A stretch of 64,000 nt of DNA from Atlanticothrix silvestris CENA357. Lineage in GTDB: Bacteria > Cyanobacteriota > Cyanobacteriia > Cyanobacteriales > Nostocaceae. The stretch covers positions 62,001-126,000 of the forward strand of contig NZ_JAECZB010000067.1 of NCBI RefSeq assembly GCF_016056295.1, in the 5' to 3' direction. Below the pieces are notes generated by a model. It searched no databases. It saw only the letters and a list, made by a program, of their open reading frames with translations, and had not been told where the DNA came from. Positions within the stretch are counted from its first letter, which is position 1. The number at the start of each line of letters is the position of its first letter. The position numbers and the translations under genes are program-made. This document shows positions 46,254 to 55,366 of this stretch, in pieces.

Positions 46254-47312
46254 CTAGCAATTATTTAATTCTGAATTCTTCACCGGGGTTGACATTCCCA
46301 CTACAATTTTTCTGTCACCTACAAATGGCGCACGTCCATGAGCAACTAGCATATTATCTAGCATGAGGATATCTCCTTGTTGCCAGAGAAACATCACTGT
46401 TTCTTGTTGATAAGCGGAACGAATTTCATCTAAAACTGTAGATTCAATAGGTGAACCGTCACCATAATAAGTGTTCTGCGGTAAGTCTGATTCTGAAAAT
46501 TCTGCTAGTAGGGAATCACGCATTATCGGTTCTAAAGTTGATATGTGAAAAAACGCAGCGTGATTAAACCACAGCATTTCACCTGTTTTGGGGTGCTTAG
46601 TTACAGCCTGACGAATTTGTCTGGTTCTCAAGCAATTATTTTCTGTCCATTCAACTTCGATATCATTTTTGCGGCAATATTCTTCTACTTGAAGCGGATC
46701 ATTTGTTTGAAAAACTGTTTGCCAAGGTAAACCAAATCCTTTGCCGAAGTTGCGAACATACATGACTTGCCTTTGACTAAATTTTTCTCTAACTTGAGGA
46801 CTGATGCGTTGATATACTTTTCTGACATCAGCAATTGGTGTTTCTCCTCCTTGCTGTGCTGCTGTGACACAGAAAAAGAATATTTTTAAAGGCCAAGTTT
46901 GCTGATAGGAATTTTCGTTGTGTAAGAAAATGCTTTGATTAGCAGGATAGTCAGTAGAGGTATAGATATTACCACTAACATGACTGCGTGGTGAAGAACG
47001 TTCTTTATACTCTAATAAATTACCTGATACAATTTCGATAAACTGCTCAAATTCTCCTACGCCGTTGACATTAAAGTTGCGAAAAAGTATGCCTCCGTAT
47101 TTGAGCAATTCTGTTTCTATCAAAGATTGATTACTTCTAATCCAAGCTAAAAGATTAATTCCTTCTACGTTAGGTTTAATGATCAATGGTAAAGTTTTCT
47201 CAGACTGAAAAAATTCTGTCTTAATCAGTTGCTCTTGGGAGAGACTAATAGTTTGTCGTTTGATTGTTGGTAATTTTTTGATACCAGTATTATAAGTTTC
47301 AGAGTTTTTCAT
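46254..47312 (-). CDS. TauD/TfdA-like Fe(II)/2-oxoglutarate dioxygenase, probable Asp beta-hydroxylase (first module)
   Basis: 352 residues, paralogous to the dioxygenase at 29012-30025. Iron ligands HNE (FLHNENSY) and a distal His (LVAHGRAPF); 2-oxoglutarate Arg probably in GDRKIVVGM; GGETPIADVRKVY block present. Its ATG overlaps the TGA of the FAAL-ACP-C gene (ATGA), so it is translated with that gene. It is followed, after a 114-bp gap, by the first interface-A-PCP gene. Interface-associated beta-hydroxylases of this kind act on PCP-bound Asp in siderophore synthetases. One of the two paralogues may also serve the third interface module, which lacks its own. Confidence 0.88.
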   Translation of the reverse strand: MKNSETYNTGIKKLPTIKRQTISLSQEQLIKTEFFQSEKTLPLIIKPNVEGINLLAWIRSNQSLIETELLKYGGILFRNFNVNGVGEFEQFIEIVSGNLLEYKERSSPRSHVSGNIYTSTDYPANQSIFLHNENSYQQTWPLKIFFFCVTAAQQGGETPIADVRKVYQRISPQVREKFSQRQVMYVRNFGKGFGLPWQTVFQTNDPLQVEEYCRKNDIEVEWTENNCLRTRQIRQAVTKHPKTGEMLWFNHAAFFHISTLEPIMRDSLLAEFSESDLPQNTYYGDGSPIESTVLDEIRSAYQQETVMFLWQQGDILMLDNMLVAHGRAPFVGDRKIVVGMSTPVKNSELNNC

Positions 47313-50300
47313 AATGCAAACTCTTCTGTAATAACTTTGCGCTTTAGGTTCTGAAATTTTTGCAGACGAGCTTGTTTTAGTTCTTGTTCTTGTGCAAGTT
47401 GGTGTTTTTGGTCAGCTTGAGTCAGTATTTCTTTCAATTCATTAATCCTGAGTTGAGGTTTAACAACGAGAGTTTCTAAAAGATTGACTAAATTTGACAG
47501 CAAACGCGTGATAGTTGCTACTGCAAATAAGTCTGTGCTGTATTCTAACCACCCGATTAGACCTTGTTCTGTTTCTGTGAAATTCAAAAGTAAATCATAT
47601 TTGGCAGTGTGATTATCAACTTCGGTAACGCCTACACTCAAACTAAAAAGTGTTACAGGTGGCATGGGTGTATTTTGCAATACCAGCTTGACTTGAAATA
47701 ATGGTGTCCGATTTAAAGTTCGTTCTGGATTTAAAACTTCTACTAATTTGTCAAAAGGCACATCTTGATTCGTATAAGCTTCTATAGTTATCTGACGCAC
47801 TTGTGTGAGTAATTCTATAAAGGTAGGATTATCAGACAGATTTGTACGCAGCACTAATTGGTTGACAAAAAACCCGATTAATCCGTGGGTCTGAACTTGA
47901 TTACGGTTAGCAATGTCTGTACCGACTACAATGTCATCCTCGTTGGTGTACCAGCACAACAACACATCAAAAGCTGCTAGCAGAGTCATAAATAAAGTGA
48001 CTCCCTGCTGTTGGCTAAGTAGTTTTAATGCGGCTGTCAGAGATTCAGAAATAACTACAGGTTGTCGTTTGCCTTGAAATGTTTGTACTGTGGGTCGGTG
48101 ATAATTAGTAGGTAGTTCTAAGGCTGGCAGGTTCTTGAGTTGTTTTTGCCAGTATGCTAGTTGAGTTTCTAGAACTTCCCCGTCTAACCATTGCCGTTGC
48201 CAGATAGTATAGTCTGCATACTGAATGGTTAACTCAGGTAAGGGTAAGGGTTGACTCTGAGTAAAAGCTTGGTACAGTACAGTCAGTTCATGAATGAGTA
48301 CTCCCATTGACCAACCATCAGCAATGATGTGGTGCATGACAAGTAACAATGTGTATTCTTGCTCGCTGCAATGTACTAGAGTAACTCGCAACAATGGTGC
48401 TGTGGTTAAATCAAATGGCTGTTGAGCTGCTTCGAGTGTAATTTTTTGTAATTCGGTGGGGCGATCGCTTGCCGCAAAATTCCGCAAATCAACTACAGGT
48501 ACTTCTATACTTACACTAGGGCAAATCTCTTGTTTTGGTGTCCCGTCCACAGTTTTGAAACTGGTATGCAAAGCTTCGTGACGTTGCACAATTGCATTGA
48601 AGCTGCTTTCAAGAGCCTGGATGTTGAGTACACCTTTGAGATCTAAGGCAACGGCAATATTATAAAAAGAGCTATCAGGTTGTAATTTTTGCAAATACCA
48701 GAGCCTCTGCTGTGCATAGGATAGAGGTAAATTTTCTGTTCTCGGCTGGGGATGCACAATACCACTACTCTGAGATGCTGTTGCTAATCGTTCCAATATC
48801 TGCGTTACCAAATGTTTGATGCTGGAACTTTGAAAAAGGTCTACTACTGAGACATTGATACCACAGATAGCTTCTATATGATTTTTCACCTCAAAGACTT
48901 TTAAAGAATCTAACCCCAAACTCGTCAAAGGTTGTTCTAAGTCTATAGAAAATGCTGCACCGCCTAGTATTTGAGCAATTTTTTGTCTGAGATAGGATAT
49001 AAGTAAGGATTCCTGCTGTTGAGGTGCTGCCGCCAAGATTACCTCACGAGTTAAGCTAGGCTCACTTTCTTCACTATCAACACTGTCTAAAATACTGCTG
49101 CCAATAACATTGAGATTGCCTGCTAAATACTCTTTTTTGGTCGCACGGCGTTGAATCTTACCACTAGAAGTTTTGGGAATAGTACCAGCTTTAATTAAAA
49201 CTACTGCATAAACTTGGATTTCGTGTGCTTCGGCAACTGCTTGACGAATTTTAGCTGTCACTTCGTCAATGTTTGGTTTAGCGCGAAACTCTAATTCTTG
49301 GACTACAACAAGTCTTTCTTCATTGTCCACTTCTACTGCAAACGCTGCTCCTGCACCAGCACGTAACAATGGATGACTGCGTTCTGTGGTCAATTCTATA
49401 TCTTGTGGATACAGGTTGCGACCACGAATGATGATTAAATCTTTCAAACGACCGGTAATAAAGAGTTCACCATTGTCTAAAAAGCCTAAGTCTCCGGTGC
49501 GTAGAAAGGGGCCTTGTTTGGTGTCTTGGACATAAGCATGAAAAATTCGGTCTGTCTCTAGACTGCACCTCCAGTAGCCTTGACCAACACTCGGCCCGGA
49601 AACCCAAATTTCTCCGACTTCGTGGGGTTGACACTGTTGTAAAGTCTCTGGATGGGCAATGACAATATTTTGTTGTGGTAGGCTGTAACCGCAACCCACA
49701 AAGTTCTGGATATCTTCTTGATCTGTACGAGCTTCGATAATCTGGTTTTGGGAGAGAGCCGATTTGTTAACTGTTTTAATCGTTGGTGAGGCGGTTTTTG
49801 CAACTCCACTTACCATCAAAGTTGCTTCCGCCATCCCGTAACAGGGATAGAACGACTCTTTACGAAAACCACATTTTGCAAAAGTAGCGGCAAAGCGCTC
49901 TAGAGTTTCGTGGCGAATAGGTTCAGCACCGTTAAAAGCTACGCTCCAACTAGTTAAGTCTAAAGTTTTTTTCTGTTCAGGGGTAATCTTTTGTACGCAC
50001 AATTCATAGGCAAAGTTGGGGCCACCACTGGTTGTGCCTTGATAGTAGGAAATTGTTTGCAACCAACGGTAAGGACTTTGTAGAAATAATGCCGGGGCCA
50101 TCAAAACACAAGGAAATCCACCATACAAAGGTTGTAAAATGCCGCCAATTAGCCCCATGTCATGATATACAGGCAACCATGAAACAAACTTACTGTCAGG
50201 CGAGTGTTCCATGAATTGATAAGTCATGGCTGCATTGTGCAGGAGGTTGCTGTGACTGAGGATTACGCCTTTGGGTGTGCCGGTAGAACCTGATGTATAT

Positions 50301-50830
50301 TGCAGGAAAGCTAGGGAATCTTGATTGATATTAGGCTCTTGCCAAGCAGTTTCAATGTTTTCAGGCAAGTTATCAGTGGCCAGCCACTGTAGGCTTTCTG
50401 TAGTTGTTGTCGATAGTAGGGATTGTAATTTTGGGAGTAGTGCTGTTGTTGTCAGTGCCATCTTGGCCTGAGCATCTGCCACGATCGCCTGAACTCTAGG
50501 AGTATTACGCTGATTGTGCGGTGGATAAGCAGGAACTGCAACTACTCCTGCATACAAACACCCAAAAAAAGCAGTTAAAAAATCTAGTCCTGGTAAGTAA
50601 AGCAGGAGTACGCGCTCACCACTCATCCCCATCGCTTGTAGTTGGGAGGCGATCGCGCGACTACGTTGATCTAACTCTTGGTAAGTGAGTGTTGCTGCTT
50701 GTATTTCGCCATCTAGCAGGAAGGTAAAAGCTTCCCTTTGCGGCTGTGTCAAACTTCTGTGACGTAGAACATCAACAACCGTTGAGTAGTTTTGGGCAAT
50801 TTCTGTTAAGCCCTGAGAAAGTTGAGTCAT
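47309..50830 (-). CDS. Loading protein, fatty acyl-AMP ligase-ACP-C
   Basis: 1173 residues from ATG 50830, preceded by AGGTG with a 9-base spacer; a GTG 12 bases upstream also opens the frame. The FAAL domain has YTSGSTGTPKG (about 182), WLPVYHDMGLIGG, YGMAEATL and RTGDLGFL, followed by GRNLYPQDIE. ACP with GLDSLKVFE (about 638). Condensation domain with MHHIIADG (about 834) and a basic C-terminal tail (AQEQELKQARLQKFQNLKRK). FAALs adenylate free fatty acids and pass them to the ACP without CoA, so this protein starts the assembly line and the C domain acylates the amino acid on the first interface module. It is the promoter-proximal gene of the - strand run. Confidence 0.93.
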   Translation of the reverse strand: MTQLSQGLTEIAQNYSTVVDVLRHRSLTQPQREAFTFLLDGEIQAATLTYQELDQRSRAIASQLQAMGMSGERVLLLYLPGLDFLTAFFGCLYAGVVAVPAYPPHNQRNTPRVQAIVADAQAKMALTTTALLPKLQSLLSTTTTESLQWLATDNLPENIETAWQEPNINQDSLAFLQYTSGSTGTPKGVILSHSNLLHNAAMTYQFMEHSPDSKFVSWLPVYHDMGLIGGILQPLYGGFPCVLMAPALFLQSPYRWLQTISYYQGTTSGGPNFAYELCVQKITPEQKKTLDLTSWSVAFNGAEPIRHETLERFAATFAKCGFRKESFYPCYGMAEATLMVSGVAKTASPTIKTVNKSALSQNQIIEARTDQEDIQNFVGCGYSLPQQNIVIAHPETLQQCQPHEVGEIWVSGPSVGQGYWRCSLETDRIFHAYVQDTKQGPFLRTGDLGFLDNGELFITGRLKDLIIIRGRNLYPQDIELTTERSHPLLRAGAGAAFAVEVDNEERLVVVQELEFRAKPNIDEVTAKIRQAVAEAHEIQVYAVVLIKAGTIPKTSSGKIQRRATKKEYLAGNLNVIGSSILDSVDSEESEPSLTREVILAAAPQQQESLLISYLRQKIAQILGGAAFSIDLEQPLTSLGLDSLKVFEVKNHIEAICGINVSVVDLFQSSSIKHLVTQILERLATASQSSGIVHPQPRTENLPLSYAQQRLWYLQKLQPDSSFYNIAVALDLKGVLNIQALESSFNAIVQRHEALHTSFKTVDGTPKQEICPSVSIEVPVVDLRNFAASDRPTELQKITLEAAQQPFDLTTAPLLRVTLVHCSEQEYTLLLVMHHIIADGWSMGVLIHELTVLYQAFTQSQPLPLPELTIQYADYTIWQRQWLDGEVLETQLAYWQKQLKNLPALELPTNYHRPTVQTFQGKRQPVVISESLTAALKLLSQQQGVTLFMTLLAAFDVLLCWYTNEDDIVVGTDIANRNQVQTHGLIGFFVNQLVLRTNLSDNPTFIELLTQVRQITIEAYTNQDVPFDKLVEVLNPERTLNRTPLFQVKLVLQNTPMPPVTLFSLSVGVTEVDNHTAKYDLLLNFTETEQGLIGWLEYSTDLFAVATITRLLSNLVNLLETLVVKPQLRINELKEILTQADQKHQLAQEQELKQARLQKFQNLKRKVITEEFAL

Positions 50831-51416
50831 TGAGATGCACACCTAAGACATGGAAAATGCGCCACTGTCCATGCAACCCTCACCTTGTGAAAGCTGAGTG
50901 AGACAGCTTGTATTCAAGCTGATATTTGTTATTTACCAAAGATATGGCTCGTAAATCTGACTTGGCTTGTACCGCAACTAACTTCATACAACACCAGTAT
51001 CTTAATGCAAATAGTTAGCATTTAGCAATCCCCTTTTTTAAAAAAAATTATCAACTTCTCTAAATGAGTTATTTTCTAATTATTGAGAAAGTTTTTCTTT
51101 ATGACTAGAGGTATACTTGTCAAGTTGTAGTCATCACAAGCCTTACCGCTTTTATCAAGCTACTAGCCAACTATACAAAATTCTTGCTGAGTATAGGCTG
51201 CTAGTGGAGATTTCTACAGAAATATCACATTTTATTGTCAATTCTGGTACGGTTTGTGGTATTTTATGCGTGCTTTGCAACACTTGTAAAATTTGAAAGT
51301 AATTTGCAAAACTTTGGGCATTAAACTACTAAAAATTTGGAACAAATTAGTTTATTATTTTAAAATTAATGCCAATAAGTATTAATAAACTCAGAACTAT
51401 TTGAGTGGTGAGTTGA
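50831..51416. other. Divergent promoter region between the synthetase and uptake genes
   Basis: 586 bp without a gene, AT-rich, separating the loading NRPS gene (- strand) from the TonB receptor gene (+ strand). It must hold the promoters of both. It contains a Fur-box-like 7-1-7 inverted repeat (51006-51020) and AT-rich stretches close to the receptor start (about 51340-51395). I could not pick -35/-10 boxes with confidence. Confidence 0.65.
51006..51020. promoter_or_regulatory. Fur-box-like inverted repeat
   Basis: TGCAAAT-A-GTTAGCA has the 7-1-7 layout of Fur boxes and matches 10 of 14 positions of TGATAAT-N-ATTATCA. It lies inside a 19-bp element flanked by AATGC/GCATT. It sits in the divergent region, about 176 bp from the loading gene start and about 400 bp from the receptor start. 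Iron control through FurA would fit, but the match is imperfect. Confidence 0.35.
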
Positions 51417-54281
51417 GTGGTGCAATCCAGTGTGAAACAGATGAAGTTCCAGTACTACCTCTTTCAAAGCCTTTTATTGACAGGTTTTGCCATATTTTTA
51501 GCGACTACTCCGGTGGTGGGAAAGCAAGTAGAAGTTATAGATGCAGAATCGAGAAACTCGTCAAGTGATGCAAAAGCGAGTCTACATCAAAAGTCATCCC
51601 CAAAAATTTCAACATCTCCATCGGTATCAATCAAACTAGTTCAGTCTCCTGTACCCAGTGCGCCGAGTTCTTCTGAAATCTCAGCCATAACTAGTGTGAG
51701 GTTGGAAACAACAGATAAGGGTCTGGAGGTCTTTTTAGGGACAACAGCCGCAGAAACTTTGCAACTTGTCAACCGCAGTCAAGGTAATAGTTACATTGTT
51801 GAAATTCCCAACGCCCAACTGCGTCTAGCATCAGGTGAAAATACATTTCGGCAAGAGAATCCAGCAAAGGGAATCACGGAAGTCACAGTTATCAATCAAA
51901 ATGCCAACACTGTCCAAATAACTGTGACAGGAACTTCCGGGCTACCAACGGCTGAGTTATTCGACTCTGACGAGAGCTTAATTATTGGTTTGACACCAGT
52001 AGCAGAGTCAGCACAACAACCAACAACCGAACCAACCACAGAACCAGAACAGCCCACAACTCAAACCGAACCAACCACAGAACCAGAACAGCCCACAACT
52101 CAAACCGAGCCAACCACAGAACCAGAACAGCCCACAACTCAAACCGAGCCAGAACAACCGACTGCGGAAGTTGATGATCCGATTGAACTAGTGGTGACAG
52201 CAACGCGTACAGAAGAAGACGTTACGAATATACCTCGCTCTGTCACCGTCATTACCCGTGAAGAAATTGAAAAACAATCAGCTACTACGAATGATATAGG
52301 AGATATCTTAGGGCGAACAGTTCCAGGATTAGGGCCACCAAACTCACTCAACCGCGCAGGTAACGCTCAGACTTTGCGGGGTCGTCCAGTGTCGATTCTG
52401 ATTGATGGTGTACCACAGCAAGGTAATTCCTTTGTCAATACTCAGTTGGAGTATATTTCCCCAGATGCGATTGAAAGGATTGAAGTTGTACGAGGCCCTA
52501 CAGCTGTCTTCGGTCAAGGTGCATCTGGTGGGGTAATTAACATCATTACAAGGAAACCCACCACTCAAGGATTCACTTCTACTGCTCAAATTGGGATCAA
52601 CGCGGCGGCTGGCGGTGATGCGTTCTTGGGCGAAAATAGCTTTGGTAATTACCTGCAATATGGATTTTCCGGTAAGGATGGCATCTTTGACTATGTGTTT
52701 TCCATATCGCGCAATAGCGTTGGCGGCTTCTTTGATGCCAGTGGCGATCGCATTCCCAGCAACAACGCCACATCAGACGACACTGTATCTGCCAATATCT
52801 TAGGCAAGATAGGATTAGACATTGGTAAGGATCAACGTCTGCAATTTACCGTCAATCGTGGAAATAACTCGCGCAACATTAATTTCATTGCCGATCCAGT
52901 GACGCGCACGATTCCTGGATTGCAAAGGACTCGCGCCCTCAGACAAGAACAGGAATATCAAGGAACAGATACACCCCGAATTACCAGCACATCTGTTAAC
53001 CTCAGCTATACCAACGATGCCATTTTTGGTAGTAGTAAACTACAAGCTCAAGCCTATTATCGGAGTTCCGAAGAGTTAGGCGTAGCTAGAGATGATCGAG
53101 GTCGGTTTGCAGATTCCATCAATCGCTTCCGTTCGGAAGAAGAAGTGTTTGGAGGGAGATTGCAGATTCAAACCCCCCTAAGTTCATCTGTATCCTTGCT
53201 GTGGGGATCTGATTACGAGAGACAACAAGAAGGAGCTACCCGCCAAGAGTTATTTGATCCAGTAGCATTTGATGCCGGCAGTGGCGATCGCCGGGTTCTG
53301 CGTCAAATTGGGGAACAAGTCTATTACCCAGCCTTTGATTTGAGTGGCTTAGGACTGTTTGCTCAGTTTCAATGGGATGCTAGCGAACAATTAATTCTCA
53401 GCGGTGGTTTGCGTCATGAACGCTTTAACTTTAGTGTAGATGAATTCACACCCTTATTTGATGACAACTTTGATCCCTATGTCGGGCCGAGCGTGGCTGG
53501 TGGTGAACTAGACTTTAGTGACACCGTATTTAATATTGGCACTGTCTATAAAGTCACGCCTGAAGTGAGCGTATTTGCCAACTTTGCTCAAGGTTATTCC
53601 GTACCACAACTCTTCCGCGTCCTTAACTTCCTACCACCTGGATTTAGCCTTGACAGAGATGTCCGCTTCCTCCAACCGCAAAAGGTAGACAACTACGAAA
53701 TTGGGATACGCGGTAATTGGAACAATGTCCAAACAACCATAGCAGGATTTTTTAACTATTCTGCTCTGGGTCTATCTTCCAGAGGTCAGCCAGACGGTAC
53801 GATTCAATATATCCGCGCTCCCCAAAGAAACTATGGGATTGAGGCGACTATAGACTGGCAAGCATCGAGCAATTGGAAACTTGGAAGTAGTTTCACTTGG
53901 ACTGAAGGAGAAGATGATCAAAATGAAGATGGTGATTTCAACGCTCTGCGGACATTAGAAGTGCAGCCATTGAAGTTAACAGCTTATGTGGAAAATCAAA
54001 CTACTCCAGGCTGGCGTAATCGATTGCAATTACTCTATGTCGGAAATCGCGATCGCGGTTTTGAAGCAGGCAGTGATTTTGTCAAAATTCAAGATTATAT
54101 TGTTGTCGATTACATCAGCAGTTTTCAAATTGGTTTAGGAAGTCTAGAAGTAGGTGTGCAAAACCTATTTAACAGTAGATATTCTTCTGTGTTTTCTCAA
54201 GCAGGTGGTGGACTTGATGAATTGTTGAATAACTATGAACGAGGCCGAACCCTTAGTGTTAATTACCGCGTTAGTTGGTAA
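51417..54281 (+). CDS. TonB-dependent siderophore receptor with N-terminal AMIN domain
   Basis: Up to 954 residues. Signal peptide (MKFQYYLFQSLLLTGFAIFL), then an AMIN domain (about residues 85-195: ITSVRLETTDKGLEVFL...IVEIPNAQL) as is usual in cyanobacterial receptors, a Pro/Glu/Thr-rich linker with three 13-residue repeats (TTEPEQPTTQTEP), a TonB box region (ELVVTATR), a plug domain (RSVTVITREEI, SILIDGVP, RIEVVRGPTAVFGQGASGGVINIITR) and a C-terminal barrel ending in the aromatic residue W (LSVNYRVSW). It should import the ferric form of the siderophore made by the divergent cluster. The start is uncertain: GTG 51417 or 51420 behind GGTGAG, or ATG 51441. Confidence 0.94.
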   Translation: MVQSSVKQMKFQYYLFQSLLLTGFAIFLATTPVVGKQVEVIDAESRNSSSDAKASLHQKSSPKISTSPSVSIKLVQSPVPSAPSSSEISAITSVRLETTDKGLEVFLGTTAAETLQLVNRSQGNSYIVEIPNAQLRLASGENTFRQENPAKGITEVTVINQNANTVQITVTGTSGLPTAELFDSDESLIIGLTPVAESAQQPTTEPTTEPEQPTTQTEPTTEPEQPTTQTEPTTEPEQPTTQTEPEQPTAEVDDPIELVVTATRTEEDVTNIPRSVTVITREEIEKQSATTNDIGDILGRTVPGLGPPNSLNRAGNAQTLRGRPVSILIDGVPQQGNSFVNTQLEYISPDAIERIEVVRGPTAVFGQGASGGVINIITRKPTTQGFTSTAQIGINAAAGGDAFLGENSFGNYLQYGFSGKDGIFDYVFSISRNSVGGFFDASGDRIPSNNATSDDTVSANILGKIGLDIGKDQRLQFTVNRGNNSRNINFIADPVTRTIPGLQRTRALRQEQEYQGTDTPRITSTSVNLSYTNDAIFGSSKLQAQAYYRSSEELGVARDDRGRFADSINRFRSEEEVFGGRLQIQTPLSSSVSLLWGSDYERQQEGATRQELFDPVAFDAGSGDRRVLRQIGEQVYYPAFDLSGLGLFAQFQWDASEQLILSGGLRHERFNFSVDEFTPLFDDNFDPYVGPSVAGGELDFSDTVFNIGTVYKVTPEVSVFANFAQGYSVPQLFRVLNFLPPGFSLDRDVRFLQPQKVDNYEIGIRGNWNNVQTTIAGFFNYSALGLSSRGQPDGTIQYIRAPQRNYGIEATIDWQASSNWKLGSSFTWTEGEDDQNEDGDFNALRTLEVQPLKLTAYVENQTTPGWRNRLQLLYVGNRDRGFEAGSDFVKIQDYIVVDYISSFQIGLGSLEVGVQNLFNSRYSSVFSQAGGGLDELLNNYERGRTLSVNYRVSW
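52032..52148 (+). repeat. Three 39-bp tandem repeats in the receptor gene
   Basis: Units begin at 52032, 52071 and 52110 (CCAACCACAGAACCAGAACA...) and are nearly identical, followed by a partial unit. Each encodes 13 residues of a Pro/Glu/Thr/Gln-rich linker between the AMIN domain and the TonB-box/plug region. Copy number is likely variable between strains. Confidence 0.9.
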
Positions 54282-54296
54282 TTAGTATGGAATACT

Positions 54297-54329
54297 AGAT
54301 CCCCGACTTCTTGAGGAAGTTGGGGATCT
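54297..54329. repeat. Hairpin repeat after the receptor gene
   Basis: AGATCCCCGACTTC pairs with GAAGTTGGGGATCT around a 5-base loop, with one G-T pair. It is a dispersed palindromic element recalled from many cyanobacteria. It lies 16 bp after the receptor stop and about 40 bp before the start of the binding-protein gene, so it may weaken read-through or stabilise the upstream mRNA. Confidence 0.7.
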
Positions 54330-54358
54330 GAAATCGATTACTTTTTTATACATTTTTC

Positions 54359-54364
54359 AGGAGG
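54359..54364 (+). promoter_or_regulatory. Strong ribosome binding site in front of an ATT start
   Basis: AGGAGG with a 5-base spacer to ATT at 54370. No ATG, GTG or TTG occurs in this frame between the upstream stop (54283-54285) and GTG 54601, yet the signal peptide and the N-terminal part of the binding protein are encoded here. Confidence 0.65.
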
Positions 54365-54369
54365 CTAAA

Positions 54370-55356
54370 ATTAAATTTAGAAGTTACATAAAATTATTTT
54401 TTATAGGTTTATTTTCTATCATCTTACTTTGGATTTATCAGTCTGTTACTGACAACAAAGCCAGTCAATTTGATAGTAATTTACCTATTTCTTCATCAGC
54501 AGTACCTACACGAATAGTTAAACATGCTGGCGGAGAAACAAAGATTCCCATCAATCCTCAACGGATCATCACTTTACATGACTCAACTATTCTCGATCCT
54601 GTGTTGGCTTTGGGTATTAAACCAATCGGTATAGCTACTTATCCTCCTGAACAGGGTGTTTTATTTCGTGGTATTGATGAATACCAAGTGAAGAACATTC
54701 CCCAAGTTGGGAGTGCATTTCAGCCTTCTTTGGAGAAAATACTCATGCTCAAACCTGACTTAATTCTGGGACGTGAAAACCACAAAAATATTTACACCCA
54801 ACTTAGCGATTTTGCTCCTACAGTATTGGTGGATTGGGGTAATTTTGTTTCTTTCCAGGATAATTTTCGTTACATTGCTCAGGTATTAGGTGAGGAAGAA
54901 AAAGCCAAGTTAATACTAAATAAATACCAAAAAAGAATTCAAGAATTGCAGCACCGGATGGGTAAACGTTTACAAAAAATAAAAGTATCAGTAATTGGGT
55001 TGTCTGGACAAAATATCAAATCGTTGAATCGTGATGCTATCTTTAACCAAGTTCTTGATGATATAGGCGTAAATCGCATACCAATTCAGAAAAATCAAAA
55101 GGAACGTTATTTGGTATTGAGTTTAGAGCATTTAAATAAATATGATGCAGATGTTTTATTTATAATTAATGAATCTCGTAAACAACTATCTGATTATTTG
55201 AAAAACCCTATCTGGTCACACATGAAAGCAGTACAAAATAAACAAGTATATGAAGTAGATCCAGGAAATTGGTTTTCAGGCGGCCCTTTAGGAGTCAACA
55301 AAATTCTTGATGATTTATTCAAATATTTAGTGGACTCAACAAAAGCCAGCACATAG
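54370..55356 (+). CDS. Periplasmic iron-siderophore substrate-binding protein (apparent ATT start)
   Basis: About 328 residues if translation begins at ATT 54370. The first codons encode (M)KFRSYIKLFFIGLFSIILLW, a normal signal peptide/anchor, and then TRIVKHAGGETKIPINPQRIITLHD, the start of a FecB/FhuD-type periplasmic binding fold. Further family features are DPVLALGIKPIGIA, QVGSAFQPSLEKILMLKPDLILG and FAPTVLVDWG, and the C-terminal half has IWSHMKAVQNKQVYEVDPGNWFSGGPLGVNKILDDL. A GTG-initiated reading from 54601 would lose about 77 residues, including the export signal. It lies between the TonB receptor and the MFS gene and should pass the ferric siderophore to an ABC permease, which is not in this window. 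Confidence 0.88.
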   Translation: MKFRSYIKLFFIGLFSIILLWIYQSVTDNKASQFDSNLPISSSAVPTRIVKHAGGETKIPINPQRIITLHDSTILDPVLALGIKPIGIATYPPEQGVLFRGIDEYQVKNIPQVGSAFQPSLEKILMLKPDLILGRENHKNIYTQLSDFAPTVLVDWGNFVSFQDNFRYIAQVLGEEEKAKLILNKYQKRIQELQHRMGKRLQKIKVSVIGLSGQNIKSLNRDAIFNQVLDDIGVNRIPIQKNQKERYLVLSLEHLNKYDADVLFIINESRKQLSDYLKNPIWSHMKAVQNKQVYEVDPGNWFSGGPLGVNKILDDLFKYLVDSTKAST

Positions 55357-55366
55357 TAGCAGGAAA

